Shown here: positions 26,639 through 33,973 of the stretch, in pieces
Numbering within the stretch: position 1 is the first letter of the stretch
Layout of the letters: each line of letters begins with the position of its first letter
NCBI GenBank assembly: GCA_963642885.1
Contig: CAVIJI010000011.1
Span: forward strand, 1-57,266
Length of the DNA: 57,266 nt
Direction of reading: 5' to 3'
Origin: UMGS1696 sp963642885
Lineage (GTDB): Bacteria > Bacillota > Clostridia > Oscillospirales > CAG-272
Notes under the pieces: model-generated
Seen by the model: only the letters and a program-made list of their open reading frames with translations
Told to the model about the DNA's origin: nothing
Database searches by the model: none
Made by a program: the position numbers and the translations under genes

Positions 26639-26650
26639 GTCATATACGGT
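26618..26650 (-). promoter_or_regulatory. Operator-like dyad around the bioY -35
   Basis: ACCGTAT (26618-26624) and ATACGGT (26644-26650) form a 7-bp inverted repeat, spaced 19 bp, flanking the -35 hexamer. Position suggests a repressor site; the regulator is unknown. Confidence 0.4.
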
Positions 26651-26743
26651 CAATTTTGTTAAACCGAAAATTTACTCTGTCTTGACACATTCCCGCATAT
26701 ATTACTATTTGTCCGACATATCCTAAAAAAAGCAAAAAAACTC

Positions 26744-26772
26744 TTGACAAAACAGGACGGGAGTATTATAAT
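26744..26772 (+). promoter_or_regulatory. Consensus promoter of tRNA-Ser
   Basis: TTGACA (26744-26749), 17-bp spacer, TATAAT (26767-26772). Transcription would begin about 40 bases before the tRNA, leaving a leader with a GTCGCGAC palindrome. Confidence 0.85.
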
Positions 26773-26818
26773 AATTAAGCAGGCGTAATGAGATGGTCGC
26801 GACTGTCATCCGAAACAC

Positions 26819-26906
26819 GGAGAAGTACTCAAGAGGCCGAAGAGGCGCCCCTGCTAAGGGTGTAGGTCGGGTAACCGGCGCGAGAGTTCAAATCTCTCCT
26901 TCTCCG
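26819..26906 (+). tRNA. tRNA-Ser (GCT)
   Basis: 88-base tRNA. Acceptor arms GGAGAAG and CTTCTCC pair perfectly, the anticodon loop CTGCTAA carries GCT, a long variable arm typical of serine tRNAs follows, and the T-loop is GTTCAAAT. The 3' CCA is not encoded. Reads AGC/AGT codons. Confidence 0.95.
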
Positions 26907-26907
26907 T

Positions 26908-26952
26908 AAAAAAAGGTATCAGATTTTGGGAGAAAATCCGATACCTTTTTCT
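26908..26952 (+). terminator. Terminator after tRNA-Ser
   Basis: AAAGGTATC-A-GATTTT pairs with AAAATC-C-GATACCTTT and a T-run follows directly after the tRNA. Confidence 0.88.
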
Positions 26953-27008
26953 TTGTTCCGAAAAGCCTACGAAGCAGGTACTTTTTACACTTCACCCTGA
27001 GCATAAGC

Positions 27009-27043
27009 AAACCGTCCCGAAATCGATTTCGGGACGGTTTTTT
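27009..27043 (+). terminator. Second strong terminator hairpin, perfect 30-base palindrome
   Basis: AACCGTCCCGAAATC (27009-27023) is the exact inverse of 27024-27038, followed by a six-T run on the plus strand. It sits 57 bases after the first tRNA terminator with no gene between. It may also stop the minus-strand flavin operon, which ends 115 bases away. Confidence 0.75.
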
Positions 27044-27153
27044 CTTATTCATCGAAGCCGCAGCACACGCCGAAAAAAGCAAAGGCTTACTTTGTCGTTT
27101 GTATCACCGAGCCGCACATAAACAAAACGCCGATTTCACGTGATTCCCGCGTA

Positions 27154-27636
27154 TCAAACTCTTCTCACCAAAATCTGTCCGCACACACCGGTAAATAATC
27201 CCGCTATGATTCCCGTTACCATAAGGGTAGGCAAATAGACAATTACCGCGGATGTACGCATTATCAGCATTGCCACGATAATCTGTCCTATGTTATGAAA
27301 TACCGCTCCGCATGGGCTGGACATCCATAGATATGACAAAGGAATCACTTTTTTAAGGAGAAGCATACCGCAGAGACAGCACACGGCACCTCCGAGACTG
27401 TACAAAAAAGACATTGCCGTTCCTCCGAACATACTTCCGAGGGAAATCCGAACAAAGACAATCAGGCAAACCTCGGACGGCTTATAACGATAAACCGCGT
27501 ATACCGTGACGATATTCGCCAAGCCCAACTTGACTCCGGGAATCGGAACAAGATTGGGAATCTGCAATTCGATAATAAAGATAATCAACGAAACAGCCGA
27601 TAACAGAGCCAGCTGAGTCAGCTTTTTTGTATTCAT
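27154..27636 (-). CDS. Gx transporter family membrane protein
   Basis: 160-residue protein with five or six membrane segments of the Gx transporter family (once named heptaprenyl diphosphate synthase component I). Typical text is LALLSAVSLIIFIIELQIPN, GVKLGLANIVTVYAVYRY and RISLGSMFGGTAMSFLYSLG. In Firmicutes this family is often next to ApbE, NusG_II and FMN-binding proteins and is proposed to move a redox-related small molecule or quinone precursor; the cargo is unproven. The ATG overlaps the stop of the NusG_II gene by 4 bases. Last gene of the flavin cluster. Confidence 0.88.
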   Translation of the reverse strand: MNTKKLTQLALLSAVSLIIFIIELQIPNLVPIPGVKLGLANIVTVYAVYRYKPSEVCLIVFVRISLGSMFGGTAMSFLYSLGGAVCCLCGMLLLKKVIPLSYLWMSSPCGAVFHNIGQIIVAMLIMRTSAVIVYLPTLMVTGIIAGLFTGVCGQILVRRV

Positions 27637-27992
27637 GAGTCTGTCTCGCCCTCTCCGAAGCGTATCAGCAGTTTATGCGGCAGACAAACGATCGGTGCCG
27701 CCTCACTTTGCAGAATTCCCATACGCACGCAGGTCTGATCGGGACAATCCGCGGAAAGCATATATATTTTTCCGTTTTCAACACAAACCGTATTCTGTCC
27801 TCCGTCATCTGATTCGATTGTAAATGTACGGTTCGATTCTTTCGATAAATCAAGCGTTTTGAGTATTTCGCCGTTCTGCACGATCACAACGGTATTTCCC
27901 GGTTTCTGCACGGACATATACAGCAGAATTCCGATGCAGACGAAAAAAAGAATTATCAGGATAAAGAGTATGCTTTTAACTTTAGGGTTCAT
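27633..27992 (-). CDS. NusG domain II-containing membrane-anchored protein
   Basis: 119-residue protein with one N-terminal membrane helix (SILFILIILFFVCIGILLYM) and an external NusG_II-type beta domain, not related in role to the elongation factor. Conserved Cys pair region CPDQTCVRMG and PIVCLPHKL are typical of this family, which recurs with ApbE and FMN-binding proteins in extracytosolic flavin loci. It overlaps ApbE by 11 bases and the Gx gene by 4 bases. Probable accessory part of a membrane redox complex; exact role unknown. Confidence 0.88.
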   Translation of the reverse strand: MNPKVKSILFILIILFFVCIGILLYMSVQKPGNTVVIVQNGEILKTLDLSKESNRTFTIESDDGGQNTVCVENGKIYMLSADCPDQTCVRMGILQSEAAPIVCLPHKLLIRFGEGETDS

Positions 27993-29049
27993 ACGTTACA
28001 ATCTCCAGCGGCAGACCGCTGACATTCGTATAACAGTCCGCCAATCCTTCCGTAAGATATATCACTCCGTCGTCGGTAACATAAATCATTTCAAAATTCT
28101 GTGCATCACGCCATATTTGCACCGCGCGTTCCTCTCCGCAGATATACAACGCCGTAGACAGAGCATCACAGGTCAATCCGCATTCACCGACAATCGTCAT
28201 GGAAACAATCCCGTTATCCGCGGGATATCCTGTTTCACTGTCGATAATATGACAATAGCGCTTACCGTCCTCACCGATAAAATACCTTTCGTAGTTTCCC
28301 GAAGTGATTACCGCTTTATCGACAATTTCCAACTGAAGTAAATTCGATTCGGGCGCAAACGGATTCGCAACGGCAATCCTCCACGGAGTTCCGTCCTGTT
28401 TCGCCCCTATGGCGTGTACGTTTCCGCCTAAATTCAAAAGCGCGGAAGCAACACCGCCATCACGCAAAATCGAAGCTATTACATCTCCCGTATATCCTTT
28501 TGCGACGGAACCGAGGTCAATCTGCATCCCCTCGGAAAGAGCTGCATTCTGTCCGTCCAGACAAATCCGCGTGTAATCCACAAGCTCCAGGAGTTCCTTA
28601 ATCGTTTCGGCACTCGGAATTCGGTAGGTGCCCGTCGTAAATCCCCACGCCGAAACAAGCGGATATATCGAAATATCCAAAGCCCCGTCTGTTAATTCGC
28701 TGATTTCTTCCGCTCCGCGCAGAATGGCAGCCGTGTCTTCGCCGATTCTCACGCTTTGCCCGTTTGAATGATTCAGCATCCATACGTCACTTTCCGAATC
28801 AGTGACAGACAGCGTTTTCTCCAGTACGGTAATGCGTTCTTTCGCGGTATCGAGAAGCGTATCCGCGTTCGGACCGTAGGCTTTCAATGTCATGAATGTA
28901 TCCATGGCAAACAGGTCTGCCGTTGCCTGTATCGGTTCCGCAGACGCGGAATTATCCGTAACGGATGTAACGGATGTATCGGTGTACGCAGAACAGGACA
29001 CAAGTAATACACTCGTCAGAACAAGCATACACAGTGCGGCTATTTTCAT
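27982..29049 (-). CDS. apbE: FAD:protein FMN transferase ApbE (lipoprotein)
   Basis: Covalently attaches FMN from FAD to a Thr/Ser in target proteins, outside the membrane. About 355 residues with a lipobox signal (LLVS-C). Motifs include FAMDTFMTLKAYG, DGALDISIYPLVSAWGF, QIDLGSVAKGYTGDVI (Ala-Lys-Gly-Tyr core of the FAD site), LLNLGGNVHAIG and CDALSTALYICG. The ATG at 29049 has GGTGA 5 bases upstream; a GTG lies at 29058. It follows the FMN-binding membrane protein by one base, its most likely substrate. All motifs are intact. Confidence 0.95.
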   Translation of the reverse strand: MKIAALCMLVLTSVLLVSCSAYTDTSVTSVTDNSASAEPIQATADLFAMDTFMTLKAYGPNADTLLDTAKERITVLEKTLSVTDSESDVWMLNHSNGQSVRIGEDTAAILRGAEEISELTDGALDISIYPLVSAWGFTTGTYRIPSAETIKELLELVDYTRICLDGQNAALSEGMQIDLGSVAKGYTGDVIASILRDGGVASALLNLGGNVHAIGAKQDGTPWRIAVANPFAPESNLLQLEIVDKAVITSGNYERYFIGEDGKRYCHIIDSETGYPADNGIVSMTIVGECGLTCDALSTALYICGEERAVQIWRDAQNFEMIYVTDDGVIYLTEGLADCYTNVSGLPLEIVTYEP

Positions 29050-29050
29050 A

Positions 29051-30262
29051 TCAGTCACCGTTTTCAGCCTGCCTCAGCGCGTTTTCCACCGCCTGCATAA
29101 TTCCTTTGGAGCTGTATGTCGCGCCTGACACAGCATCTACATCTGTATTCTGTTTCGATATAATCGACTCGATTACCGATTTCTCTGCCTGCTCGAAATA
29201 CCACGGATCTTCCTCGGCGGATTTTGCCGTAATTTCCGTAATCTCATCATTCACAATGGTGACATTTACCGTAATTTCTCCGTCATAGCCATACGCCGAT
29301 GCCGTATAGGTTCCGTTTATGTACCGATTCGATGTGCTCTGCTCATCTGTTTCCGAAATTTCATCGCTCACATCAACCGCATCGGTTTCCGATTCAACGT
29401 CCGTTGCAACATCGCCAATCGATGTCTCGGACTCCTCGACTATATCGGAAGACTGAATTTCGGAGCCGTCATCTTCGGCAGACTCGGGAAGCATTTCTTT
29501 CTCACCTCTCGGCATCACCAATACAAGAACCAACACCATAGCACAGACAAGAGCCGCGATTCCGAGACAAATTACACGTGCTTTACTTGCGTGCTTCTTT
29601 TTGGTAATGGCTTTTCCGATACGACAAACCGCATAGCCGAGGAATATAAGGCTGTAAACGATTACACTGATCTGATATAGCACCTTTCCGCTCTGTGCGG
29701 AAGGCAGAAACAGAATCATAACATGCAGATAAATCAACGTGTAGAATAGGTACGCCGTACGCTGAATTTTTTTCCAGCGTTTCGCGGACATTTTTTTACG
29801 AACCGACGGAATCGAGAGAATCGTCAGCGGAATCATAATAGCCAGCATAACCAGAGACAGTATTCCCGCAGTCAGCTGCGTCGGTTTCATACTGCCGGGG
29901 TTCGTAAACATCCTTATAAAATAAGTTTTACCGAATCCGAGATTGTGGCCGAGAGTGAGTACGGCGGCAAAAATGGATAGTTCTCCGCGTACGGGCATAA
30001 GTGCCTTCATCATCGCGGAACCGTTTGGCAGTGCACCTATCCACATCACCACGCACCACAATCCCGTCGCAAACGCACCTCGGCTGAACAGGCCGATAAC
30101 ATAATTCTGTACGAAAGCAGGGACACCGTGAAAATCAAATACGGCTACCGCGGCCGATATAACAGCCGCAGCGACATAAAAGATAAGTGCGTGTTTCTTC
30201 AAAGCTTTACGACACGTGAAGGAAAAAAGAACGGCTAATGCCAAAGCGAGAATAAATAACAT
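29051..30262 (-). CDS. Ferric-reductase-like membrane protein fused to an FMN-binding domain
   Basis: 403 residues. The N-terminal half has about seven membrane helices resembling ferric-reductase-like transmembrane domains (LWCVVMWIGALPNGSAMMKA, LTLGHNLGFGKTYFIRMF), which carry heme in related proteins. After an acidic Ser/Glu/Thr linker (residues about 255-315) comes an FMN-binding domain, YINGTYTASAYGYDGEITVN, ending in the flavinylation motif DAVSGATYSS, where T382 is the expected FMN carrier. The likely role is passing electrons across the membrane to a covalent external flavin. GAGGAG stands 5 bases before the ATG. It precedes apbE by one base. Confidence 0.88.
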   Translation of the reverse strand: MLFILALALAVLFSFTCRKALKKHALIFYVAAAVISAAVAVFDFHGVPAFVQNYVIGLFSRGAFATGLWCVVMWIGALPNGSAMMKALMPVRGELSIFAAVLTLGHNLGFGKTYFIRMFTNPGSMKPTQLTAGILSLVMLAIMIPLTILSIPSVRKKMSAKRWKKIQRTAYLFYTLIYLHVMILFLPSAQSGKVLYQISVIVYSLIFLGYAVCRIGKAITKKKHASKARVICLGIAALVCAMVLVLVLVMPRGEKEMLPESAEDDGSEIQSSDIVEESETSIGDVATDVESETDAVDVSDEISETDEQSTSNRYINGTYTASAYGYDGEITVNVTIVNDEITEITAKSAEEDPWYFEQAEKSVIESIISKQNTDVDAVSGATYSSKGIMQAVENALRQAENGD

Positions 30263-30290
30263 AGATACTCCTCTATCACAAAAGTATAAC

Positions 30291-30330
30291 AGCCGGCATC
30301 AAGACCGAAGATCGAGTCTTCACGCCGGCT
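30291..30330 (-). terminator. Intercistronic hairpin after the Tp47-like gene
   Basis: On the minus strand AGCCGGC and GCCGGCT (plus arms 30324-30330 and 30291-30297) with an inner AAGAC/GTCTT pairing; followed by TGTTATACTTTTG rather than a clean T-run. It may be a partial terminator or processing stem that lowers expression of the membrane genes relative to the surface protein. Confidence 0.5.
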
Positions 30331-30360
30331 GCGGCTACAAGCAGCTACAGCTGCACGAGA

Positions 30361-31842
30361 TTATTCCTTTTTCTTACGGAAAGTCAAGCCGAGACCGGCT
30401 GCGCCTGTCATAATCACAGCGGCAAGCACGAGAGTCATGGAGTCTCCTGTCTGCGGAGCAACTTCGGTTCCGGGCTGTGCGGGAGCGACAGCCGCAACTT
30501 CTGTTTCAACCGTGGTTTCAACTGTTGTTTCATCCGTTGTTTCAGCGGAAACTACGGCAGCACCGCCGCTAACCGTAACAGTGAAATCAAGCGTTTTGGT
30601 ATAGCCTGTTGAAGCTACACTTATTGCATACACACCGTCTTCAGCGAAGACCTTGCCGTCACGTGTTTCGGCTGCGGCATCAACGGAACCGTCTTCACCG
30701 ATAATTTTAACACCTCTCTTACCGGATGCGGCATATGAATTTTCGCCGATTGTAACAGAGGAAATATTCTTTAAGAAGTTTGCATAATCCGCATCGGATG
30801 CGCCATCTGCCATTACGAGACCGCTGCCCGAAGCTGCGGCAGGCATAGTATCCGTAGTCAGAGTAAAGGTTGCTTTTACGTCTGCGTATTTACCGTTGGA
30901 ATCGCTTACTACAAGTGTGTAACTGCCTGCAAGTGCGTCTTGATAGGTAATTGCCGTGTCGGTTACGGTGCAGTTCAATCCGTCTACAACGTACTGCTTG
31001 CCGTAATCCTCGGGGAAGCCCGTCATGGAAACGGAAACCGACGAATCGGTAACCGTCGAATCGGTAACCGTCAGTGTGTTCTCGAATTTAATCGGAACAT
31101 ACAAATTCGTGCTCAATGTATGATAACCGGAATCAGTAATATATGTGATATCCGTAATGGTCTGTCCGATGAGTGAAACATAATCTTCGTAAGCAAGTGT
31201 ATTGCCGTGAACTTCGCTGGTTACAAATCCGGAAGACCACGCAATTTCATCACGCCATATGTTTTCCAGATGACGCATACCGTAAGCATTTCCGTTTTCG
31301 GTATGCAGAATTACACCGTAAATCGTGCCGACATCGGATGTACCGTTCGCATTGTTAACAACGGAATCGATGCAGTAATCGCCGTATCTGGTGTCCGTTG
31401 TGATGGTGGGTGTTACTCCTTCTACTGCCGTAGTCGCGCCCTTCACCGCAGAGAACGATGCCGTACCGCCGTCAACGGTTACTTCCTTATATGCGGCGGG
31501 AACGGAATCGAGTTTTGCGAATCCGTAGTTGTTCTCACCGAGCTCGTTTAAGTCTTCTTCGGAAATTGCGACAGGATAAACAACACCGTTGATTGTACCG
31601 CCGCCGTTTTCGTCGGCAGTGCTGTATGTGCCTGCTGTCAGATTTTCGTTATTCCACTTTGATGTGGTTGCGGATGAAACAGCATCAACATCGGATGCAA
31701 CACCTTCGGCAGCGTAAAAATCGCTGTAAGGAATCTGCATTGTTCCGTAAACGACATTGCCTTCTGCCGCACTTACAATCGGCAAAGCACTTGTAATCAG
31801 TGCGGCGCAAAGAATGGCTTGCATGGTTTTCTTGAAATTCAT
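30361..31842 (-). CDS. Tp47-like surface protein with APQTG-type wall anchor
   Basis: 493-residue exported protein. Signal peptide (residues 1-25), then a Tp47 domain A-like start (VVYGTMQIPYSDFYAAEG), a DTRYGDYC/TIYGVILHTENGNAYGMRH segment, two Ig-like beta domains (about 235-310 and 340-430), a Thr/Glu/Val-rich spacer, and a C-terminal APQTGD motif with a membrane helix and KKKE tail, as for sortase substrates. Tp47 is a Treponema penicillin-binding lipoprotein; clostridial homologues are of unknown function. Residues 53-61, DAVSSATTS, closely resemble the flavinylation motif DAVSGATYS of the neighbouring FMN protein. It leads the flavin cluster from a consensus promoter through a highly structured leader. 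Confidence 0.78.
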   Translation of the reverse strand: MNFKKTMQAILCAALITSALPIVSAAEGNVVYGTMQIPYSDFYAAEGVASDVDAVSSATTSKWNNENLTAGTYSTADENGGGTINGVVYPVAISEEDLNELGENNYGFAKLDSVPAAYKEVTVDGGTASFSAVKGATTAVEGVTPTITTDTRYGDYCIDSVVNNANGTSDVGTIYGVILHTENGNAYGMRHLENIWRDEIAWSSGFVTSEVHGNTLAYEDYVSLIGQTITDITYITDSGYHTLSTNLYVPIKFENTLTVTDSTVTDSSVSVSMTGFPEDYGKQYVVDGLNCTVTDTAITYQDALAGSYTLVVSDSNGKYADVKATFTLTTDTMPAAASGSGLVMADGASDADYANFLKNISSVTIGENSYAASGKRGVKIIGEDGSVDAAAETRDGKVFAEDGVYAISVASTGYTKTLDFTVTVSGGAAVVSAETTDETTVETTVETEVAAVAPAQPGTEVAPQTGDSMTLVLAAVIMTGAAGLGLTFRKKKE

Positions 31843-31910
31843 AGAGTTCTCCTTTTTCTGATACTATTGTGCGAATTTGTTTACACACCACTGTAAAGCA
31901 AACGATTCTC

Positions 31911-32036
31911 GGTTAGCGGCGACTAACACGTGTGCAAAAATAAAATGCGGCTCTTACAAGAGGGTGTCGAATGAAATTCAATATTCGCACACCCGCGATT
32001 TTATTTTAAGCGGCACATCGTTAGCTGTTGCTAACC
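31911..32036 (-). other. 126-bp quasi-palindromic leader element
   Basis: Both ends share the ordered blocks GGTTAGC, CTAAC, TGTGC, AAATAAAAT and GCGG as an inverted repeat of about 40 bp per arm. In the minus-strand transcript this gives a long closing stem and a junction with two inner hairpins: GGGTGTGCGAAT/ATTCGACACCC and CTCT/AGAG. The ends can instead form local hairpins (GTTAGC-AACA-GCTAAC; GTTAG-N6-CTAAC). The predicted +1 falls at about 32037, exactly at the element edge. It could be a regulatory RNA, a pair of operators or a MITE-like insert; no target-site duplication is visible. Confidence 0.6.
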
Positions 32037-32043
32037 GTCAAAT

Positions 32044-32072
32044 AGTATATCACTTTTTTGTTTATTTGTCAA
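32044..32072 (-). promoter_or_regulatory. Promoter of the flavin cluster
   Basis: On the minus strand TTGACA (plus 32067-32072), 17-bp spacer, TATACT (plus 32044-32049). Its +1 would abut the palindromic leader; the leader before the Tp47-like ATG is about 195 bases. Confidence 0.85.
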
Positions 32073-32084
32073 TACCCAAAATCA

Positions 32085-32123
32085 GCGGTTATCCGACAAG
32101 GGGGATACGCGCTTGTCAACCGC
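32085..32123. repeat. Inverted repeat upstream of the flavin-cluster promoter
   Basis: GCGGTT-N4-GACAAG (32085-32100) pairs with CTTGTCAACCGC (32112-32123). It lies 12 bp upstream of the -35 of the flavin-cluster promoter. No T-run; more likely an operator or structural element than a terminator. The rest of 32124-32232 shows nothing I recognise. Confidence 0.45.
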
Positions 32124-32232
32124 GTCTGTTCTGCCGCCGAATTACTCGTATCATCGAAAAGCACGCTTCGTATTCCGAAAAATCCGATTTTGATATTCTC
32201 GGTAATGAATTCGATATTTTTTCATGTGTATA

Positions 32233-32261
32233 TTGACATTTTCGCCTATTCATAATACAAT
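32233..32261 (+). promoter_or_regulatory. Promoter of lipoprotein gene at 32384
   Basis: TTGACA (32233-32238), 17-bp spacer, TACAAT (32256-32261); leader of about 115 bases. Confidence 0.8.
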
Positions 32262-32383
32262 ATAGTGGAATATATTATATTAATCAACCATTTTATTATA
32301 ATTACAGATGTAATTATTCATGACATGAACGAAAGGAAGGACAAAATACATATGCGGAATACCGCAGAAAGGATAACATAACG

Positions 32384-33895
32384 ATGAAAACAACACGGAG
32401 ATGGCTCGCGGCGGCATTGCTGATCGCGATGCTCACGGGAAGCTTTACCGCCTGCGGAGAGAGGCAGGACGCAAACGACAGTACGGATACGGGTACGAAT
32501 GCGTCAGCCGAGACGGCAGCTTCCGAATCGCAGACCGAAACGGAGGCGGAAACAACCGAAATCGAGGCTCGCAAGGCTATACCGGACGATTTACCGGAAA
32601 ACGATTTCGGAGGACAGAATTTTATCGTTCTCACCTCGGACAACAGCGACATTCAAAAGTACATTGCAACGGAGGAGTTGAACGGTGAGGGTGTGAACGA
32701 TGCGGTATACAGCCGTAATCTGACCATATCCGACCGATTCAACGCGAATATCGGGTGTGATTTCGTGGCAAGCTATGACACATGCGGCTCTATGGTGGAA
32801 AAGGCAGTCAAATCGGGAGATACTGAATCATTCCATATGGCACAGTATCACGTTGTATCGAACAGTGCCAATGTACTGAAAAAGCTGTACATGAACTGGT
32901 ACGATGTGCCGCACGTGAATTTCGATAAGCCATGGTGGTCGGACTCCAACAAGGAGAACCTGACGGTAAACGATCGCTGTTATCTCGCAATGGGTGATTT
33001 TGCACTTACCACTGTTTCATACACCTACTGTGTGTACTATGATAAGGACCGTATAAAAGACTTTCCCGAGATAGAAAATCTCTATACGGTGGTGAAGGAA
33101 GGCAGATGGACGCTCGATTACCAGCGTAAAATCGCCGAGCTCGCGTACTCCGACTCAAACGGCAACGGTACGGTTGATTACGATGACTACTACGGCTTCT
33201 ACACCGACGCAAACTCGAATTTGAACACATATCTCTGGTCATGTGATAACCAGATTTTCACAAAAAATGCGGACGGAGAGATGGAATTCGGTTATTACAG
33301 CGAGCATCTTGTTGATGTATACGACAAATGTTATGCGCTTCTCAACGAAACAGTCGGAACAGGTTATACGACGGACCACAACAGCGGTGTCGAAAAATTC
33401 GCGAAATACGGCACATTGACCGCAAACGGACAGCTCAAGCACGCCATGACAACGCTCTCCGACTTCAATAACGAGTACGGAATTCTCCCGTATCCGAAAT
33501 ACGATGAAGCTCAGCAGGAATATAAAACCATGGTCGACGGCGGCCACGAGGCAATGGGAATAGGCAAGCAGATGACGGATCTCGAATTTATCGGAACAAT
33601 GGTAGAAGCACTTTGCGCGGAATCGTACAAGCAGGTACTGCCCGCATTCTACGATGTATGTCTGAAGCAAAGATACGCCTCATCCGTCGAGGATGCCGAA
33701 ATGATCGACATGTGCGTAGCGTCGCGTGTTTTCGACTTCGGCTATGTATATGACAACTGGAAAGGCGTTTCGTTCCTCTTCCAGGATTACCTCAGAACAA
33801 ATCAGCATCAGGATATTTCCTCAATATACAAGAAAAAGGAAAAAGCCGTCACAAAATACTATGAAAAGGTTATATCCCTGTTCTACGAGGAATAA
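32384..33895 (+). CDS. Solute-binding lipoprotein (paralogue 3) with acidic calcium-type loop
   Basis: Exported lipoprotein of 503 residues with lipobox SFTA-C and a long Thr/Glu/Ala linker. Shared family blocks are DLPENDFGGQNFIV, GEGVNDAVYSRNL, EGRWTLDYQRKIAE and YGILPYPKYDEAQ. The acidic loop DSNGNGTVDYDD begins at D257 and is followed by the YYGFYTD element. AAAGGA sits 10 bases before the ATG. It has its own promoter and a strong terminator, so it is a single-gene unit. Most likely a surface sugar-binding protein; no transporter partner is nearby. Confidence 0.8.
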   Translation: MKTTRRWLAAALLIAMLTGSFTACGERQDANDSTDTGTNASAETAASESQTETEAETTEIEARKAIPDDLPENDFGGQNFIVLTSDNSDIQKYIATEELNGEGVNDAVYSRNLTISDRFNANIGCDFVASYDTCGSMVEKAVKSGDTESFHMAQYHVVSNSANVLKKLYMNWYDVPHVNFDKPWWSDSNKENLTVNDRCYLAMGDFALTTVSYTYCVYYDKDRIKDFPEIENLYTVVKEGRWTLDYQRKIAELAYSDSNGNGTVDYDDYYGFYTDANSNLNTYLWSCDNQIFTKNADGEMEFGYYSEHLVDVYDKCYALLNETVGTGYTTDHNSGVEKFAKYGTLTANGQLKHAMTTLSDFNNEYGILPYPKYDEAQQEYKTMVDGGHEAMGIGKQMTDLEFIGTMVEALCAESYKQVLPAFYDVCLKQRYASSVEDAEMIDMCVASRVFDFGYVYDNWKGVSFLFQDYLRTNQHQDISSIYKKKEKAVTKYYEKVISLFYEE

Positions 33896-33910
33896 CGTAA
33901 GAATAATGTA

Positions 33911-33954
33911 AAGAAGCCGTCCGGCGATACAATATCGCGGGACGGCTTCTTTTT
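33911..33954. terminator. Bidirectional terminator between two lipoprotein genes
   Basis: AAGAAGCCGTCC (33911-33922) pairs with GGACGGCTTCTT (33940-33951), with an inner GCGAT/ATCGC pairing; T-runs form on both strands. Confidence 0.9.
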
Positions 33955-33973
33955 GCGGGTTAATTATTTTTTA

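Noticed and set aside
26888..27082. 64-codon minus-strand frame between tRNA-Ser and the Gx transporter gene
   Set aside because: It runs through the tRNA 3' end and both terminators; no ribosome binding site.
31911..32036. CRISPR-like repeat reading of the palindromic element
   Set aside because: Only two inverted arms, no direct repeats with spacers and no cas genes.
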